Source: Papilionanthe hookeriana x Papilionanthe teres
Lineage: Eukaryota > Streptophyta > Magnoliopsida > Asparagales > Orchidaceae
Direction of reading: 5' to 3'
NCBI GenBank assembly: GCA_022702705.1
Contig: CM040425.1
Location: 8,448,001 to 8,512,000, forward strand
DNA: 64,000 bases
Position numbers and translations under genes: made by a program. Shown here piece after piece: positions 18,481-30,130 of this stretch. The notes beneath the pieces were generated by a model. It was not told the origin of the DNA and searched no databases. It saw only the letters and a program-made list of their open reading frames with translations. How positions within the stretch are numbered: the first letter of the stretch is position 1; each line of letters opens with the position of its first letter.

Positions 18481-20271
18481 TTTTTAATTAATTTTATTAA
18501 TTTTAATATACTTAGTTTGGATCATCATTTTAATCTTAATTAAGAGCTAAATATTATTGAAGTGATTTATTTAGGGATTTTTTATTAAAGAATTAATATC
18601 CTCTCAAATTATATCCTTATTTTTAATAATTCAAATTTTCATTAATCTTCCAAAAAAAAAATTTAAATTGTTTAAATAATTAAAGTTTCATTTTTTTTGG
18701 TTAATTAAGAGTGATTAATGGGTTCCTAGCCTTTTAATTTCCCAAAGTTTCAATCATCCAAGAAAGATAAAATCAAATATTTTACCATCCATTTTTAATT
18801 AAACCTAAAATTTTAATAAAGGGGTTTAAATTCTTTAATTACCTTTATGCCCTTTTAGGCTTATTTATTTCATAACTCACTAAATTGAGTTCAAATGAAC
18901 TTGAAATTTTTATGTCACTTCACTCATATGTCTATTAAGACATTAGAGGAAAAAATGTGATTTTTCTGAATTTAATTTATTTATATAATTATTTTTAGTG
19001 AAAAATAGGGATTTTCAATGGAAATTTAACAACATGACCAAGGAAAGATTTTTGTCCTTAAGAAAATTATGGGATATTCCTAATGACCAGAAAACCATTT
19101 GGACCAATTTTGGTGATTTTTTGAATTATTTTTTTATTTATTATAATTATTTTGAGTTTTGGAGTGTTAATTTATTATAAAATAAAATTAAAGTTGAAAA
19201 AATGGATTTTATATTTTTCTCAAATCTCTCTAACCTCAAGGAGTTCAAAGAAACAAATTTTATAATTTTTTGATTTTTTCTTTTATTTATTGGAATTAAT
19301 TTAGTGAAAAGGTTAGAAAATATTTTTTTAATATTAAAAATTGTTTTAAGCATTTAAAATTCAAAATCTTTACTTTGAGACTTGGGAAAAATATTTTGTT
19401 TGTTCCTAAGTGATTAAGAGTCAAAATGTGACATTTTTATGATTTTTAATATTTTATGATTTTTATTATTTTTTAATTATTAAAATATTAAATATATGAT
19501 TAAAAATGAAAAATTTTAGAAAATTCCAATTTTAATTTTTATAGACTCCTCTAATATCAGAGAGGCCACAAAACCAATGTGGTAAATTTTTGAAATGTAT
19601 TTTGTGTTTTTTGAATTTTTAAAGTTTAATTTTAATCATGTGGCTTAATTTATTCATTTAGTGGGGCTAAACATTTCCAATTGACCTCAAATTTTTATGC
19701 AAGGTTCCCTGTATCCTAAAGATCAATGGAGAATTAATTTTAAGTTATTTTAATGTGTGGTTAACCCTAATTAATTAAAGTTAAGTTTTGAGTAATTAGG
19801 TTAATTAGGGTTATTCTTAATGAGTTAACTCAAAATATAACTAGGGTTCTCTGGTCCTAAGAAACTTCCCCAAATTTTTCTAGAATATTGGACAATATGC
19901 TAATTATTAGAATTAAAATACCAAAAATAGTGACATAAACTTGAAAAATACATAACTTTCCATAGAGATGGCCTCTGACCTTGAAAAATTCAGGGAATGT
20001 TCCCAAGTTCAGAGGCTTCAAAAGCCCTATGGTCTCATGCTATGGTGAATTGTCTATATAAATGGAGATACAAAATACTGAAATAAGCAAATAATTAATT
20101 AAAAATAAAATACTCATCAAAATAACTTGATTTCTTTTCCACATTATTCTCCTCTGTTCACTGAGCAAGAGGGTATTTTTAGTTTATTTTTATGATTTTC
20201 CTACACAAAGATATGGATTTTCTAAGTTCTGGGTATTTAAATAAATAAAAAAATCCATATTTTTCTACTTA

Positions 20272-20460
20272 TCCACGCGGTGCCGACTCATCCTCGGCAG
20301 CTCCGAAAGCCCACGCGTCGCGCTCCCATTTGACGCTACCATCTGACTCAGCGCTCAAGGGGCCCACGGTTCATGTAACGTTCTCTGGTCCGGCGCAATC
20401 TGGACTGTCCACTCGATACATGCTCGATCGGATGGCGCCTGGTCATCGTCTACGACTGGT
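20272..20460. other. GC-rich island inside the LTR
   Basis: A CpG-containing block (GGTGCCGACTCATCCTCGGC and following) stands out in otherwise AT-rich LTR sequence. Homologous blocks at 55230-55340 and 61060-61200 are GC-rich too but have diverged more than their flanks. The block could be a regulatory or transcribed-leader region. No promoter assignment can be made from sequence alone. Confidence 0.5.
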
Positions 20461-23440
20461 GTGAACCCGTGACCGTCCACACTAAAACCCTAAGAACTCT
20501 CTCATTTCTCAATGGATTTTTGTGTTCTTATGCTCTATGGATTCGTCTTGAAGAGAAGAACACATCCATATGGTTTACATGCTATGAAATTAAGTAAAAC
20601 AAAATGGAGAATCACTGGAAGCTCGGGAGGAAGGAATTATCCATACCTTTGCTTTGAGAAGTGTAGCTTTAATCAGAGAGTTGTGTCACCTTCGATTGCA
20701 CCTAAGGAAGCTCCAGATGAAGTCTCTGGCTCTGTGGAATTGTCTAGGTATGAAAGTGTCCACAGCCGATTTCAAAGCTTAGAGCTGGAGCAAATTGGTG
20801 GCCTGGAGAGGGGGCTTTCACTGGGGAACTCCTTCTCTTGGTCCTGTGCAGGTGTGGGTAAGTTTAATTTGGATTTGGTGGAGGTTTGGGAGATGTCCTG
20901 TTTCTAGGCTCAAATTTGAACTCAGAAATTGAGCTAAGCTGGGGGAAATTGGGGCTGGAATCCAATGGGGATCAAGTGCTCTAGGTGAGGAAAAGGTCCT
21001 AGAGTAATTTTTGCATAGTTTTGTTTAGGTCTGGTTCATCACCTTTGTTTGGCCGAGAGGGTGGTGGGTTTAAATAGACATGGCTGGAAGGCTTCCCAGG
21101 GGGGTTTGAGGCTTGGGATCAGCTGCTCTTTGCAAGAGAAGAATAGCCATGGTGTTCAATTGGACTGGGACAACTCAGCAAGGAAGAATTGAAAATTTTG
21201 GCTCACATAGAGCTCTCGGCCATGGCGTTTTCCGGCAACCCAAGCGGCTGGCCGGTAGGGTTAGGTCACCATCTTGATCAGAAGGGTCAGGGGTTGGCAA
21301 TGGTGCAACTAATTAGCCATGGACATGTGTAAAGAGTTTAGCTTTAAGTGGTATGAGGAGAGGGGTGATTTTGGATCCAAATGGGTCAAGTCATGCAAAT
21401 GGGTTGGGTTCACCTCTCCAAGCTCTGGTTTGGGCTGAGGGAGATCAGGTGAGTCAGCTAGCTTAGTGGGGAAAACTCACCATCTAAGCATATTTAAGTT
21501 TAAGCATGGTTTAGGGGAAACACGGGAGTGCTTAACCACTTTAAGGGAATCAATAAAGAGGCTCCTCCTTTTGCCCAATATGGCATGGTCACATGAACAT
21601 CACTCACATGGCTTGCATGGGGCTTAAGGATGGCTTCATGGCTTCATTTGTGCTTGGGTCAAGGCTTGGCTCAATTTCATGAAAATGGATTTTGGAAACT
21701 TTGGCATTTTAGTGGAAAATTCTCATGAAGCTTGATTTGGAATTATTTGGTTGTTGATTTTAGGACTTAGGGATGATTTCAATTAAAGGGATGATGATGG
21801 GAATTTCACATAGGCCTTGAAATAAGTTTTGGGCTTTTGGATTTGGTAAAAAAATGGGCTTTTAAGATGGTTTAAGAAGGTGGGCCTTTAGGTTTGAAAA
21901 CAAATTGGTGGATGGAAATTTTGTGAAGGATTGGGCCAAAAAAATGTTGGGTTTAGTTTAGGGATGTGTCATGATTAATTTGGAACAAATTTGAAGTGAT
22001 TTTGAATTGAATTGGGTTTAATGTGGGTCTTTTTAGTAAAGGGGCCAAAGTGGGTCAAATTGGGCTAACTCGGTTTAAGGTTGGGCTAAGGTTGGATTTG
22101 ATGTAAAATTAATGTTGAGAAATGTTTATGGGAGTGTCACAAAGAGTTTTCAACTTTGGTTGGGCTTTGATTTTGGGATTTGGGCCCATTTGGGTTAGGT
22201 TTGGGTTTAGGCCAAAAATGGGGATTTTGACTTTGGGTTAGGCTTGGGCGGAGTTTAGGTTCAAATTTGGGGCAAATTTTGTTAGTGTTTTGTTTGGGGG
22301 ATATTAGGATGGTCTAGTAAAATATTTGGGGTTAATTGGAGTTGAATTGGGTTGGTTTGGGCTAGGTTTAGGTCATGGGCCAAAATTGGGTTTTCGGCTT
22401 CAAATTGAAATTGGATCCAAATGTCAATCAAATTGGGCTTGTAATTGGTCTAAATTGACATTGGGGATATTGAATGGAAGTTTAGAATTGAATTGGACCA
22501 AAATTGCGGTCAATTGGGTTGGTTTAGTGGGGCATTGGGTCCACTTGGGTTAAGAATGGGTCAAATTGGGGGTTTTGGTAAAAGTGGGTTAAATTGACAA
22601 AATTGGCTTATCGTGTAGTTGAACAAAATAAAATTGAGAATATTTGGGATTTTTTGGAATTTTTTAGGAATTTTTGGAATTTTTGAAATTTTTGGTTAAG
22701 GAGGGCATTTTGGGTATTTGGAGGGTATTGGGGGGTATTTTGGGAATTTTTGGTATAGTTGGCTAAGGATGATCCATTTGAGTGGGGGGAAATGTTTAGG
22801 ATTGGTTTTTAGGAATTTTAGGTAATTTAGGCAATTTTTCAAAATTTGGGCAATTTCGAGGGTATTTGGTAGGTTTAGCGGTGTAGGGTCCCGGGGGTCA
22901 AAAATTGAAATTTTGGAAAATGGAAGATTGATCAAGTTTGAGTAAAATGGAATCACTTTGGTTGAACCATGAAGCCATATCAAGCCCATAAGAGCCATGA
23001 GAGGTCTCACCTGAGGCATTCACTATGTTGTTCCTAACCCTCTTAGCCAAGAGCCTAGGGGTTAAGGTCCATCCATATGAAATACTTACATTAGTCAGGA
23101 AGTGAAGCTAGGCATGAATGGTTTTAGGATTGGAATGTGTGTGAAAGTGTAATGTGTGTGCAAGTCAACCCTCACCGCACTGGGCCACCTGTGGTAGTCC
23201 TAAGGCCAAAGAATCCTATAGGGAACTCATCTTTTAAACCTCCACATTCGATTTTAACCCTCCAAGTGACTTGGGGGTTTACACTCAAACTTATGGGGTT
23301 TGCAGGGAGTTTAAGAGGTGTTTAAATTTCTAAATGGTGGGTTCCATTTCTAGTCTTCTAAGATAGTCAAAGAGAAAGTCTAGGGCTAGATCCTAAGTAC
23401 TAAGGAGAGAGAAGAGAAGAGACCTCATAAAAAATGAGGT

Positions 23441-23442
<2 letters not shown>

Positions 23443-23475
<33 letters not shown>
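23443..23475. repeat. (AT)n microsatellite in the right LTR
   Basis: About 33 bp of pure AT repeat inside the 263-bp segment that is missing from the left LTR. Confidence 0.95.
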
Positions 23476-23476
<1 letters not shown>

Positions 23477-24423
23477 CTAAAAATGAGTTTTTATAAGGAA
23501 GATTTAAATCCAAGTATTAAACTCGTCCTCATCATCTTAATAGATCGAGTCCCCCACACATGCACTTAATGTTCTGATGCTGGCCAAATCAATCATACAT
23601 AGCTCAATGTCGCCCAGAAGGACCCCGCGAATACTTCTAAAGCACACCAGTATTACTGCAAGTTTTTTTGAATGAATTTATCAAGTCTTAATCTTCAAGC
23701 GTGTTCTTCCAGTCGAGCTTGCTTACACTGCCTGAGTTCTTATCACACAAACTGGTTGCACCTTCGCACTAAACTCGACAATAAGTCTACTTAGGCTATG
23801 TACTATACGACATATAACCTAGTTGTATATTTTTTATTTAGACCCTTGCACAGGTACATAGGTTTTATAACATATAAATGAGAAGAAAGAGGAAAGAGAG
23901 AGGGATAGACCTCTCGACCTTGAACCCACAAAAAGACTGATCATTTCTCTCTCGGAAAATAACCCAGCCTTTTCTCATTTCTTCCACACGATCTCTTCTG
24001 AATGATGAGTTCACAAATTATATGAGATCTCACAGTCCAAAAAGGGATTCAACACCTAAATGTTGCGGTGAGCGTGAACTCATTATCAAAATCTAGCAAT
24101 GAGATCTTTTATTTCAAGGAGAAATAAAGAACTGCAGTGAATTTCACTAAAGAATTCGTGATGAAACAGATGAACGAACTTGGAAAACAATTGAATAAGA
24201 GAATGTAAGAAATAAGACAACAGACATCCATAACCCATTACGTAATTCATTCGAGAAGTCGTACAAGTCTTTAGGTTTAGTGGGGCAAAGGCAAGACCAA
24301 TAAAGGGACCGAGCACCTAGAAAAGAAGCACCTCAAGTCAGAGTGAGGAGTGCCCTAGCTCGAACATTAGAAGAAGTGGCGAAAGCTAATGATGGTGGGC
24401 CTCCCATTCCCAGAGAAGAGACG

Positions 24424-24599
24424 CCAGGGTCCTTAGAAGATGAAGAATGAGGAAGACGAAGAAGAATAAAGAGAAGATTACTAGAAAATGCCTTTACCTA
24501 AGAAATCATTGAAGTACACATGAGGTTCAAACTTTCTTCTTTAGACTCTAGTAAATGAAGAACTAATACTACTCGTCATGTATCTTCTTCCAAATTAGC
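24424..24599. other. Flank of element A, unassigned
   Basis: Purine-rich (GAAGA-type) sequence immediately outside the right LTR. Nothing recognisable is encoded. It probably belongs to the same old element as the gag fragment that follows. Confidence 0.4.
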
Positions 24600-24960
24600 A
24601 ATCTGCCTGCTACAAGTGAATGAGGACCTTAAGTATCATTTACTCCTCACAAAGCTCAAGAACTTGGCTTCGCGTTGGTTCAACAAATTTTCGAAAGGTG
24701 TTATTACCTCTTTCGACAAATTTAAACAAATATTCATAGCTTAATTCGTCGACACTCAAAATCCATAAAATGCTCTCAAGCTTTGTTAAGGATTTGACAA
24801 GCTCCATTCAAAAGCCTATGAAGCTTTATTACAATATTCCAATGCGAGATGCTCAACATCAAAAATCTCGAGCCTTTCGTTGCTCATACAACACTAGTGC
24901 AAGGCTTGCGCGAAGGCCTGTTCCAACATCTGATCCTTCAGCTTTTGGATCAGCTAGTTT
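24600..24960 (+). pseudogene. Degraded Ty3-type gag fragment
   Basis: With a few stops ignored, the plus strand reads LKNLASRWFNKFSKGVITSF, then FDKFKQIFIA, which fits the capsid core of Ty3 gag (the 'a--Wf--l--gsI-sF-dl---F---F' pattern). A weaker gag-like tail follows. Only about 100 residues remain. It is an older element remnant into which element B later inserted, 120 bp downstream. Confidence 0.55.
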
Positions 24961-25077
24961 ACAAAATGTCTAGTGCAGTCAATGTTACCAGTGCCTCAGT
25001 CATGATTTTCTTCTTAGTGTGCTACTGCTATTCTCATTTACGACATAATCCATGCTCATCGTACCTTTCAGAATATT

Positions 25078-26975
25078 TGATGCGACTTTTCTATATGCAA
25101 GAATTTATGAGCCCAGATTTATATATTTATAATGATTTTGTAAAGTCACAATTTCAAACGCAAGTATACGTATCGCTCAAGTAATATAAGGCTCTAGTGG
25201 AGTCCCGTTTATCGATCCCACAAGGAAGCGAGGTAAGAGGGTCTTAGTCAAATTCTAGTCTACTATTATCAGACTTTAGATTGAAGGGTCGATATAAGAG
25301 GTGTTTTATCTAACAACTACTCCTAAATGCAAATGATTATATGTAAGGATAATAACTATTCCTAAATGCAAATATTACTTCTAGATATAACCCCTTTCTG
25401 GATAAATTGGTTTGGTGAATTTTGAGATAATAAAATCTACTATTCTTATATAGTGAATTGGATAATGTAAATGAATGAGATGCATTAAATATTGTATGTG
25501 CCAAATAGAAGCAATCATATTCTTTACCCTCTTCCGAGTGCATAAAGAACATTGGCTAATCCTAGGTTTAGTCCCCAAATCCGTGGTTAGGCTGGGAGGA
25601 TACTGACTCTCACTCTAGAGCTCCCACTTCCCTTCACCTGAAGGCTAACTCTCGCTTTAGTTTCCAAATACTAGGACCGAATTGTGGATTTTAGTCTGTC
25701 ACCCTAAAATCTCCAATTCTAAGCCCATCAAAGTATATTTCCCTATTTATTTGCATTCAACCCCCATTAACTTCACCATCCATGGAATTTGAATGTGGTT
25801 TCACTTTGTTGAGAATTACTCTACCCTCTCGAATCATAGCGCAATTACAATGAATTTTAACAATACAACGAGCTCTTTTTGTAATGTAAATGAAGCGCAA
25901 GTGAAAACTATTACATTTATAATCAAAACTTCTTCTAGCATGCATCCTAATATCTTATACATGAATCCTACTCATTGCAAAAGAAAAGTAGAAAGAAAAC
26001 AATGACGTAATCTTCTTAGGCCACTATTTCCAAAGAAGAAGAAAGATTAAGAAAAAGACATCACAAAGCACGAAGAAAACACAACAGAAAACTTTATTTC
26101 AAAGCAAATCCAAATAATAAGTGTTTATAAAATTATAAGATAATAAAGAACACAATACTTAGATTTTTCCTCTTGAAAGAAAAAAGAAGATCTCTTCTAC
26201 AAAGTCTCCCGGTGATCCATGCAATGCAAGAACAAACCCTTAAAATTTCTCTCAAAATTCCATCACCAATCTCTCCAAAAAAGTAGAAATCTACATTTCT
26301 ACTCCTATTCTAAGCTCTCAACATTCTCCACATTCTTCCTAAGATCTACTACTATTTTTTGGCTTCAAATTCACTTTAAAATAGTGTACAGAAGAATTTC
26401 CCAAGAGGTGCTTGAAGAAACCTTCCAAAAAGTATCAAGATTCGACGTATATGGCCAATAACAACCCAAAAATGCATCCAAACCGTCTGGGGTGCGGTCC
26501 GACGCTGTTTGGACGCCTTTTGGCTCTATTTCCATGAAATTTTTGTGGTTTTCAGGACACGAACACGGTCCGGCGCTGGTCCAGGCGAGGTTCGATGCTG
26601 GTACTGCGCAGCTCCAACATTTCGCTCCGTTTGGCTCTATTTTAACTTTGATTCGCCCCGTTTCAGTTGTGTTGCGTTCATAACAGATAACCCTACAAAA
26701 TAAGCATAAAGAAAAATATTTCTTTAAAATGTAATCTCATTCAAAAATATGCAAGAAGTGTAAAAGAGATTAAGCAAAGAAATACTTATCAAAATGTGTC
26801 AGGCTAAACTTTGCGTTTTTGCTCCAAATTGCACCATTTTTGCTTTTTTTTATCCAAAAGCCATTTTTTATTCCAAAAACTAGAAAACATATAAAATACA
26901 TTCCTTTATAGTGCAATATCATCAAAATTAAGTATGAAATAGACAGTAAAAAACTATCAAATTTTTAGTGGATCA
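25078..26975 (-). repeat. Element B 3' LTR
   Basis: 1898 bp, TG...CA, matched by 34564-36489 with roughly 8% differences in the first 190 bases plus small indels. The minus-strand start TGATCCACTAAAAATTTG and the following TTTTGATGATATTGCACT block are shared with the LTR of element C, so the two families are related. Confidence 0.9.
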
Positions 26976-26990
26976 AGATCCCCCAAACTT
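26976..26990 (-). other. Polypurine tract of element B
   Basis: On the minus strand AAGTTTGGGGGATCT directly precedes the LTR, a classical Athila-type tract with five consecutive G. Confidence 0.8.
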
Positions 26991-27352
26991 AACTATTACT
27001 TGTCCTCAAGTAATTTAGTTAGTACATAAAATAATGATCCACTACAATGAACTTTCTTTCTAAAATACCATGATTTTGACTTAGATAAATACATTAGTGA
27101 AATTTTCAAAAAGATCTTTGAATAATTCAAGTAAATTCTACAGGTATAAGGCTATTTTTTTAGTAAAGAGCACTAATGGCTCTAATTTTATTGCTCCAAA
27201 AATAAAAATTACACAACCGGTAAAAATGTCCCTAACACACCCACCCTACAAAACCCAAAAAGAAAATTAAAACAGGGTCCTTTTTCCAAAAAAAAAAGAA
27301 AAATTACAACTCAACACAACTCGATAAACTAACACAAGACAAAAAAACACAA

Positions 27353-28729
27353 CTAACAATCAAGATAGACTAAAGAGTATAAGAAATCAGGTAATAAATT
27401 CGACACAACAGGATTCTTTAAGTTCATCCCAAGCTTAGCAATCCAATCAGCCACCAGGTTGCCTTCTCTCATTGTATGATTCCAAATGATATTAAGCCCT
27501 AAAGCAAGCGAATTAATCCTTTTATCATGCATTAATACACTCCAGTGGCAACTAAGATTAAATTTACAAATATTCAAAAGATATAATGAGTCTATTTCCA
27601 TAATAATGTTAATCCAACCCATCTTTTTTGCAATAAGAAGTGCAAATATGACTGCTTCCCCCTCAGTAACTATTGGGGACAAAGCCACAAGTAGAGCAAC
27701 AAACCAATAAAGCATAATGTCATTCCAATCTCTGTAGATACCGCCAATCCCAGCAATTGAAGATTTCCAAGAACCATCAGAATTTATTTTAATAAAAGGA
27801 GCAGGCGGTTTAGACCAAAGAACCCTACCTAAGCATCTATTCGAAAATTGCAGCTTCATATTGACATTAATAGCAATAGAACAGATATAATTATTGTTAA
27901 TATGCTTAATAACATTAACAGATAAACATTTGTAAATATAAGAATAGATTTGGCAAATGACCTGCTTAGTATTAGCATAGATACCATTAAATTTTTCATT
28001 ATTACGAGATAACCAAATAAACCGAACAATAATAGAAGGGATAACACCTAAAAAAGGGTGCCCTCTAATGTTCCAATCTCTAAAAATATCCAGCACAGAA
28101 TTATAACCATAAAACGAGTCAATTTTACCACATAAAGCAAAAATACTTTTCCAAATATCACAAGTGAACCTGCAGTTACAGAAAATATGAAGAATAGATT
28201 CTTTACTATTCCTACATAAATAGAATCTAGAGACAATTCTCAGACCTTTAAGTTTGAGAATATCATCCATAGGAATGCAATTGTGAAGAAGTCTCTAGCT
28301 AAAGAAGGAAATTGAAGGTTTAAGCAATTTATTCCAAATACAAGACAAATCCAAACCAGGGGGATACGTTTGTAAAGAAGCAAAAATTTTAGTAATAGAA
28401 TCACCCATCTTACCTTTGATTTTAGGAATATCATCTTTATCAGCATTAAAAGGAATATTAGAAATATATAAAGCATCTTTATAATGAACCATGCAGTTCA
28501 GCTGGGATAAATTCCAAGAAGACTGATCCTTTAAATCTTTTACCATAATGTTAATATCATGAGGCCCCCCATAGAAGCTAGCAAGAGGACCATTTGTAGT
28601 CTGATCATCATACCAAAAAGAGACATTCCCTTGGCTAATGTCCCAACAAATCAAATTTTCAACATGATTAGAAACTTTCAGCATTTCTTTCCAAACATAG
28701 GAATCAAATTTAGTAGTAGTAATAGCCAA
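27353..28729 (-). pseudogene. LINE C-terminal region: zinc-binding RVT domain and RNase H
   Basis: The open stretch 28270-27353 (305 residues) begins with the zinc-binding RT-associated domain (MDDILKLKGLRIVSRFYLC, ESILHIFCNC) and continues to an RNase H: INSDGSW, TEGEAV, MEIDSLYLL and NLVADWIAKLG carry D, E, D, D. Upstream, 28729-28295 (144 residues) is the linker (YVWKEMLKVS, FWYDDQT) in another frame. RNase H-bearing L1 elements are normal in plants. The order RT, linker, zinc domain, RNase H is intact, with frameshifts between parts. Confidence 0.88.
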
Positions 28730-28786
28730 ATGATGTGAATTACCACAGTACTTAACATTAAGAAGAGAAGCTCAGATAGAATTATT

Positions 28787-30116
28787 CTATCTAAAATGAA
28801 ACCATAACTTCATAAAATTAAACTTAATAGAATAAAAAAGCTTACAGAAACCCAAACCACCACACGTGGTTGGTTTACAAATTTTTTCCCAACTTTTCCA
28901 ATGTAAGCTCTTTTTACCACAACCATCCCACAAAAAATAGTTAAACAAAATATCCAACTTTTTAATAATAGTAATAGACATATTCATAACCTGTATAATA
29001 TACAGGGGTAAAGAAGTAAGAATACTCTTAAGAAGTGTAATATGCCCACCAAAGGAAAGGAATTTATTCTTCCAAGAGTGAAGTTTCCTTCTAATCTTAT
29101 CTGATAAATCAACAAAAATAACATTTCTTTTAGCTTTTTTTATCAAGAATAAAATCTTGATATTTAATAGGCAAATTAGCCTTCTGACATTGTGTATAAA
29201 CAGATATCCAATGAAGTTTAGCATTGGGCACAAATTTAGAGCCATAAAAATAACATTTAGAAGTGTTAAAACATAAACCAAAAGCCTTTTGAAAATGAAT
29301 AATGAGCCGCCAAATTTTCTTTATAGACCTTCTATTAGAATTAGTAAAAAGAATGAGATCATCAGCATAGCATAAATGAGAAATACTCAAACCACCTTTA
29401 TGAATATAATTGATAGAAGGATTATCAGCATAAAGCTTATTAAGCTTTCTAGAAAAATAATCAAAGGCAAGAATAAAGAGATAAGGAGAAAGAGGATCTC
29501 CTTGCTTAATACCTTTGGTAGCCATAAAATGCCCATGAGAATTACCATTAATAACCAAAGAGTAAAAATTATTTTTAAGAATTATGTAAATAAGTTTACA
29601 GAAGTCATCATTAAAACCATGGGCCTTTAACACATCCATTTAAAACTCCCACCTAATGAAATCAAAAGCTTTCTTAATATCCATTTTGACAATAATATTA
29701 CCATCTCTTTTACTTTTATCAAGATCTAACAAAAGCTCCTGAACAGTAAGGGCATTGTCCCCAATAAATCTCCCTTTAAGGAAAGCAGTTTGATTAAAAG
29801 AAATGACCTTGCTTAAAATAAGTTGAATCCTATTAACCATAATTTTAGAAATAATCTTAGAGACCACAGTATTAATGATGATATGTCTGAAAGAATCACA
29901 AGTATTAGCACCATGATCTTTAGGAATTAAAATAATATTAGAACTCTTAAAATACTTAGGCAGGACATTACCCTGAAAAAAATCCTGAATAGCATCAACA
30001 AAATCAGGATTTATAATGTCCCAACAAGTTTTATAAAACTTAACATTAAAACCATCAGGCTCACCAGCCTTGCCCTCCTCCATACTGTCAAGAACAGATT
30101 TAATTTCAGCTAAAGA
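28787..30116 (-). pseudogene. LINE reverse transcriptase (5'-truncated)
   Basis: From the truncated 5' end: GKAGEPDGFNVKFYK, SSNIILIPKDHGA, FRHIIINTVVSKIISKIMVNRI, NQTAFLKGRFI and VKMDIKKAFDFIRWEF (30083-29640); then GIKQGDPLSPYLFILAFDYF and the catalytic YADD (29639-29130); then the thumb (29281-28787). TAA at 29642-29640 and a frameshift near 29200 break the frame. Polymerase motifs are otherwise clear. Confidence 0.92.
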
Positions 30117-30130
30117 AGGTATAAGGCTAT

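Larger units (their letters stand above)
1..24423 (-). mobile_element. Element A: giant Tat/Ogre-like Ty3 LTR retrotransposon with captured AlkB gene
   Basis: Two directly repeated LTRs (1-3703, cut by the window edge, and 16342-24423) flank a 12.6 kb internal region that codes on the minus strand. Domain order in the transcript is extra ORF, gag, protease, RT, RNase H, archaeal-type RNase H, integrase, added AlkB-type ORF, tandem-repeat 3' UTR. The primer binding site next to the right LTR matches the 3' end of a plant tRNA-Arg. Very long LTRs, a tRNA-Arg primer, a second RNase H, an ORF before gag and a repeat-rich 3' UTR are known traits of the Tat/Ogre branch. Position 1 aligns with 20457, so the element should begin about 4.1 kb left of the window and total about 28.5 kb (inference). 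LTRs differ at 9 of the first 180 aligned bases, 8 of them transitions. The copy is not autonomous because of many stops and frameshifts. Confidence 0.9.
16342..24423 (-). repeat. Element A 5' LTR (right copy, about 8.1 kb)
   Basis: The LTR begins (plus strand) with TGTCGGCAT directly beside the primer binding site. It ends where similarity to the left LTR stops, at about 24423. A related copy (56897-63639) begins with the same TGTCGGCAT. Inside are an AT-rich block with TTTAA-type repeats (about 18240-18480), a GC-rich block (20272-20460) and the T/G-skewed block (21650-22870). A possible TATA box on the minus strand (TTTATATG) lies near 23875. If the left boundary is right but the end were at 23442 (gaggtca), the LTR would be 7.1 kb. 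The match of both LTRs beyond that point favours 8.1 kb. Confidence 0.85.
27156..30116 (-). mobile_element. 5'-truncated L1-type LINE inside element B
   Basis: The insertion is framed by a perfect 14-bp duplication AGGTATAAGGCTAT (27142-27155 and 30117-30130), with a short T run at the left end that is the poly(A) tail on the minus strand. It starts within the RT domain, so the endonuclease and ORF1 were lost at insertion. It interrupts the non-coding 3' part of element B and is therefore younger than B. Confidence 0.93.
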
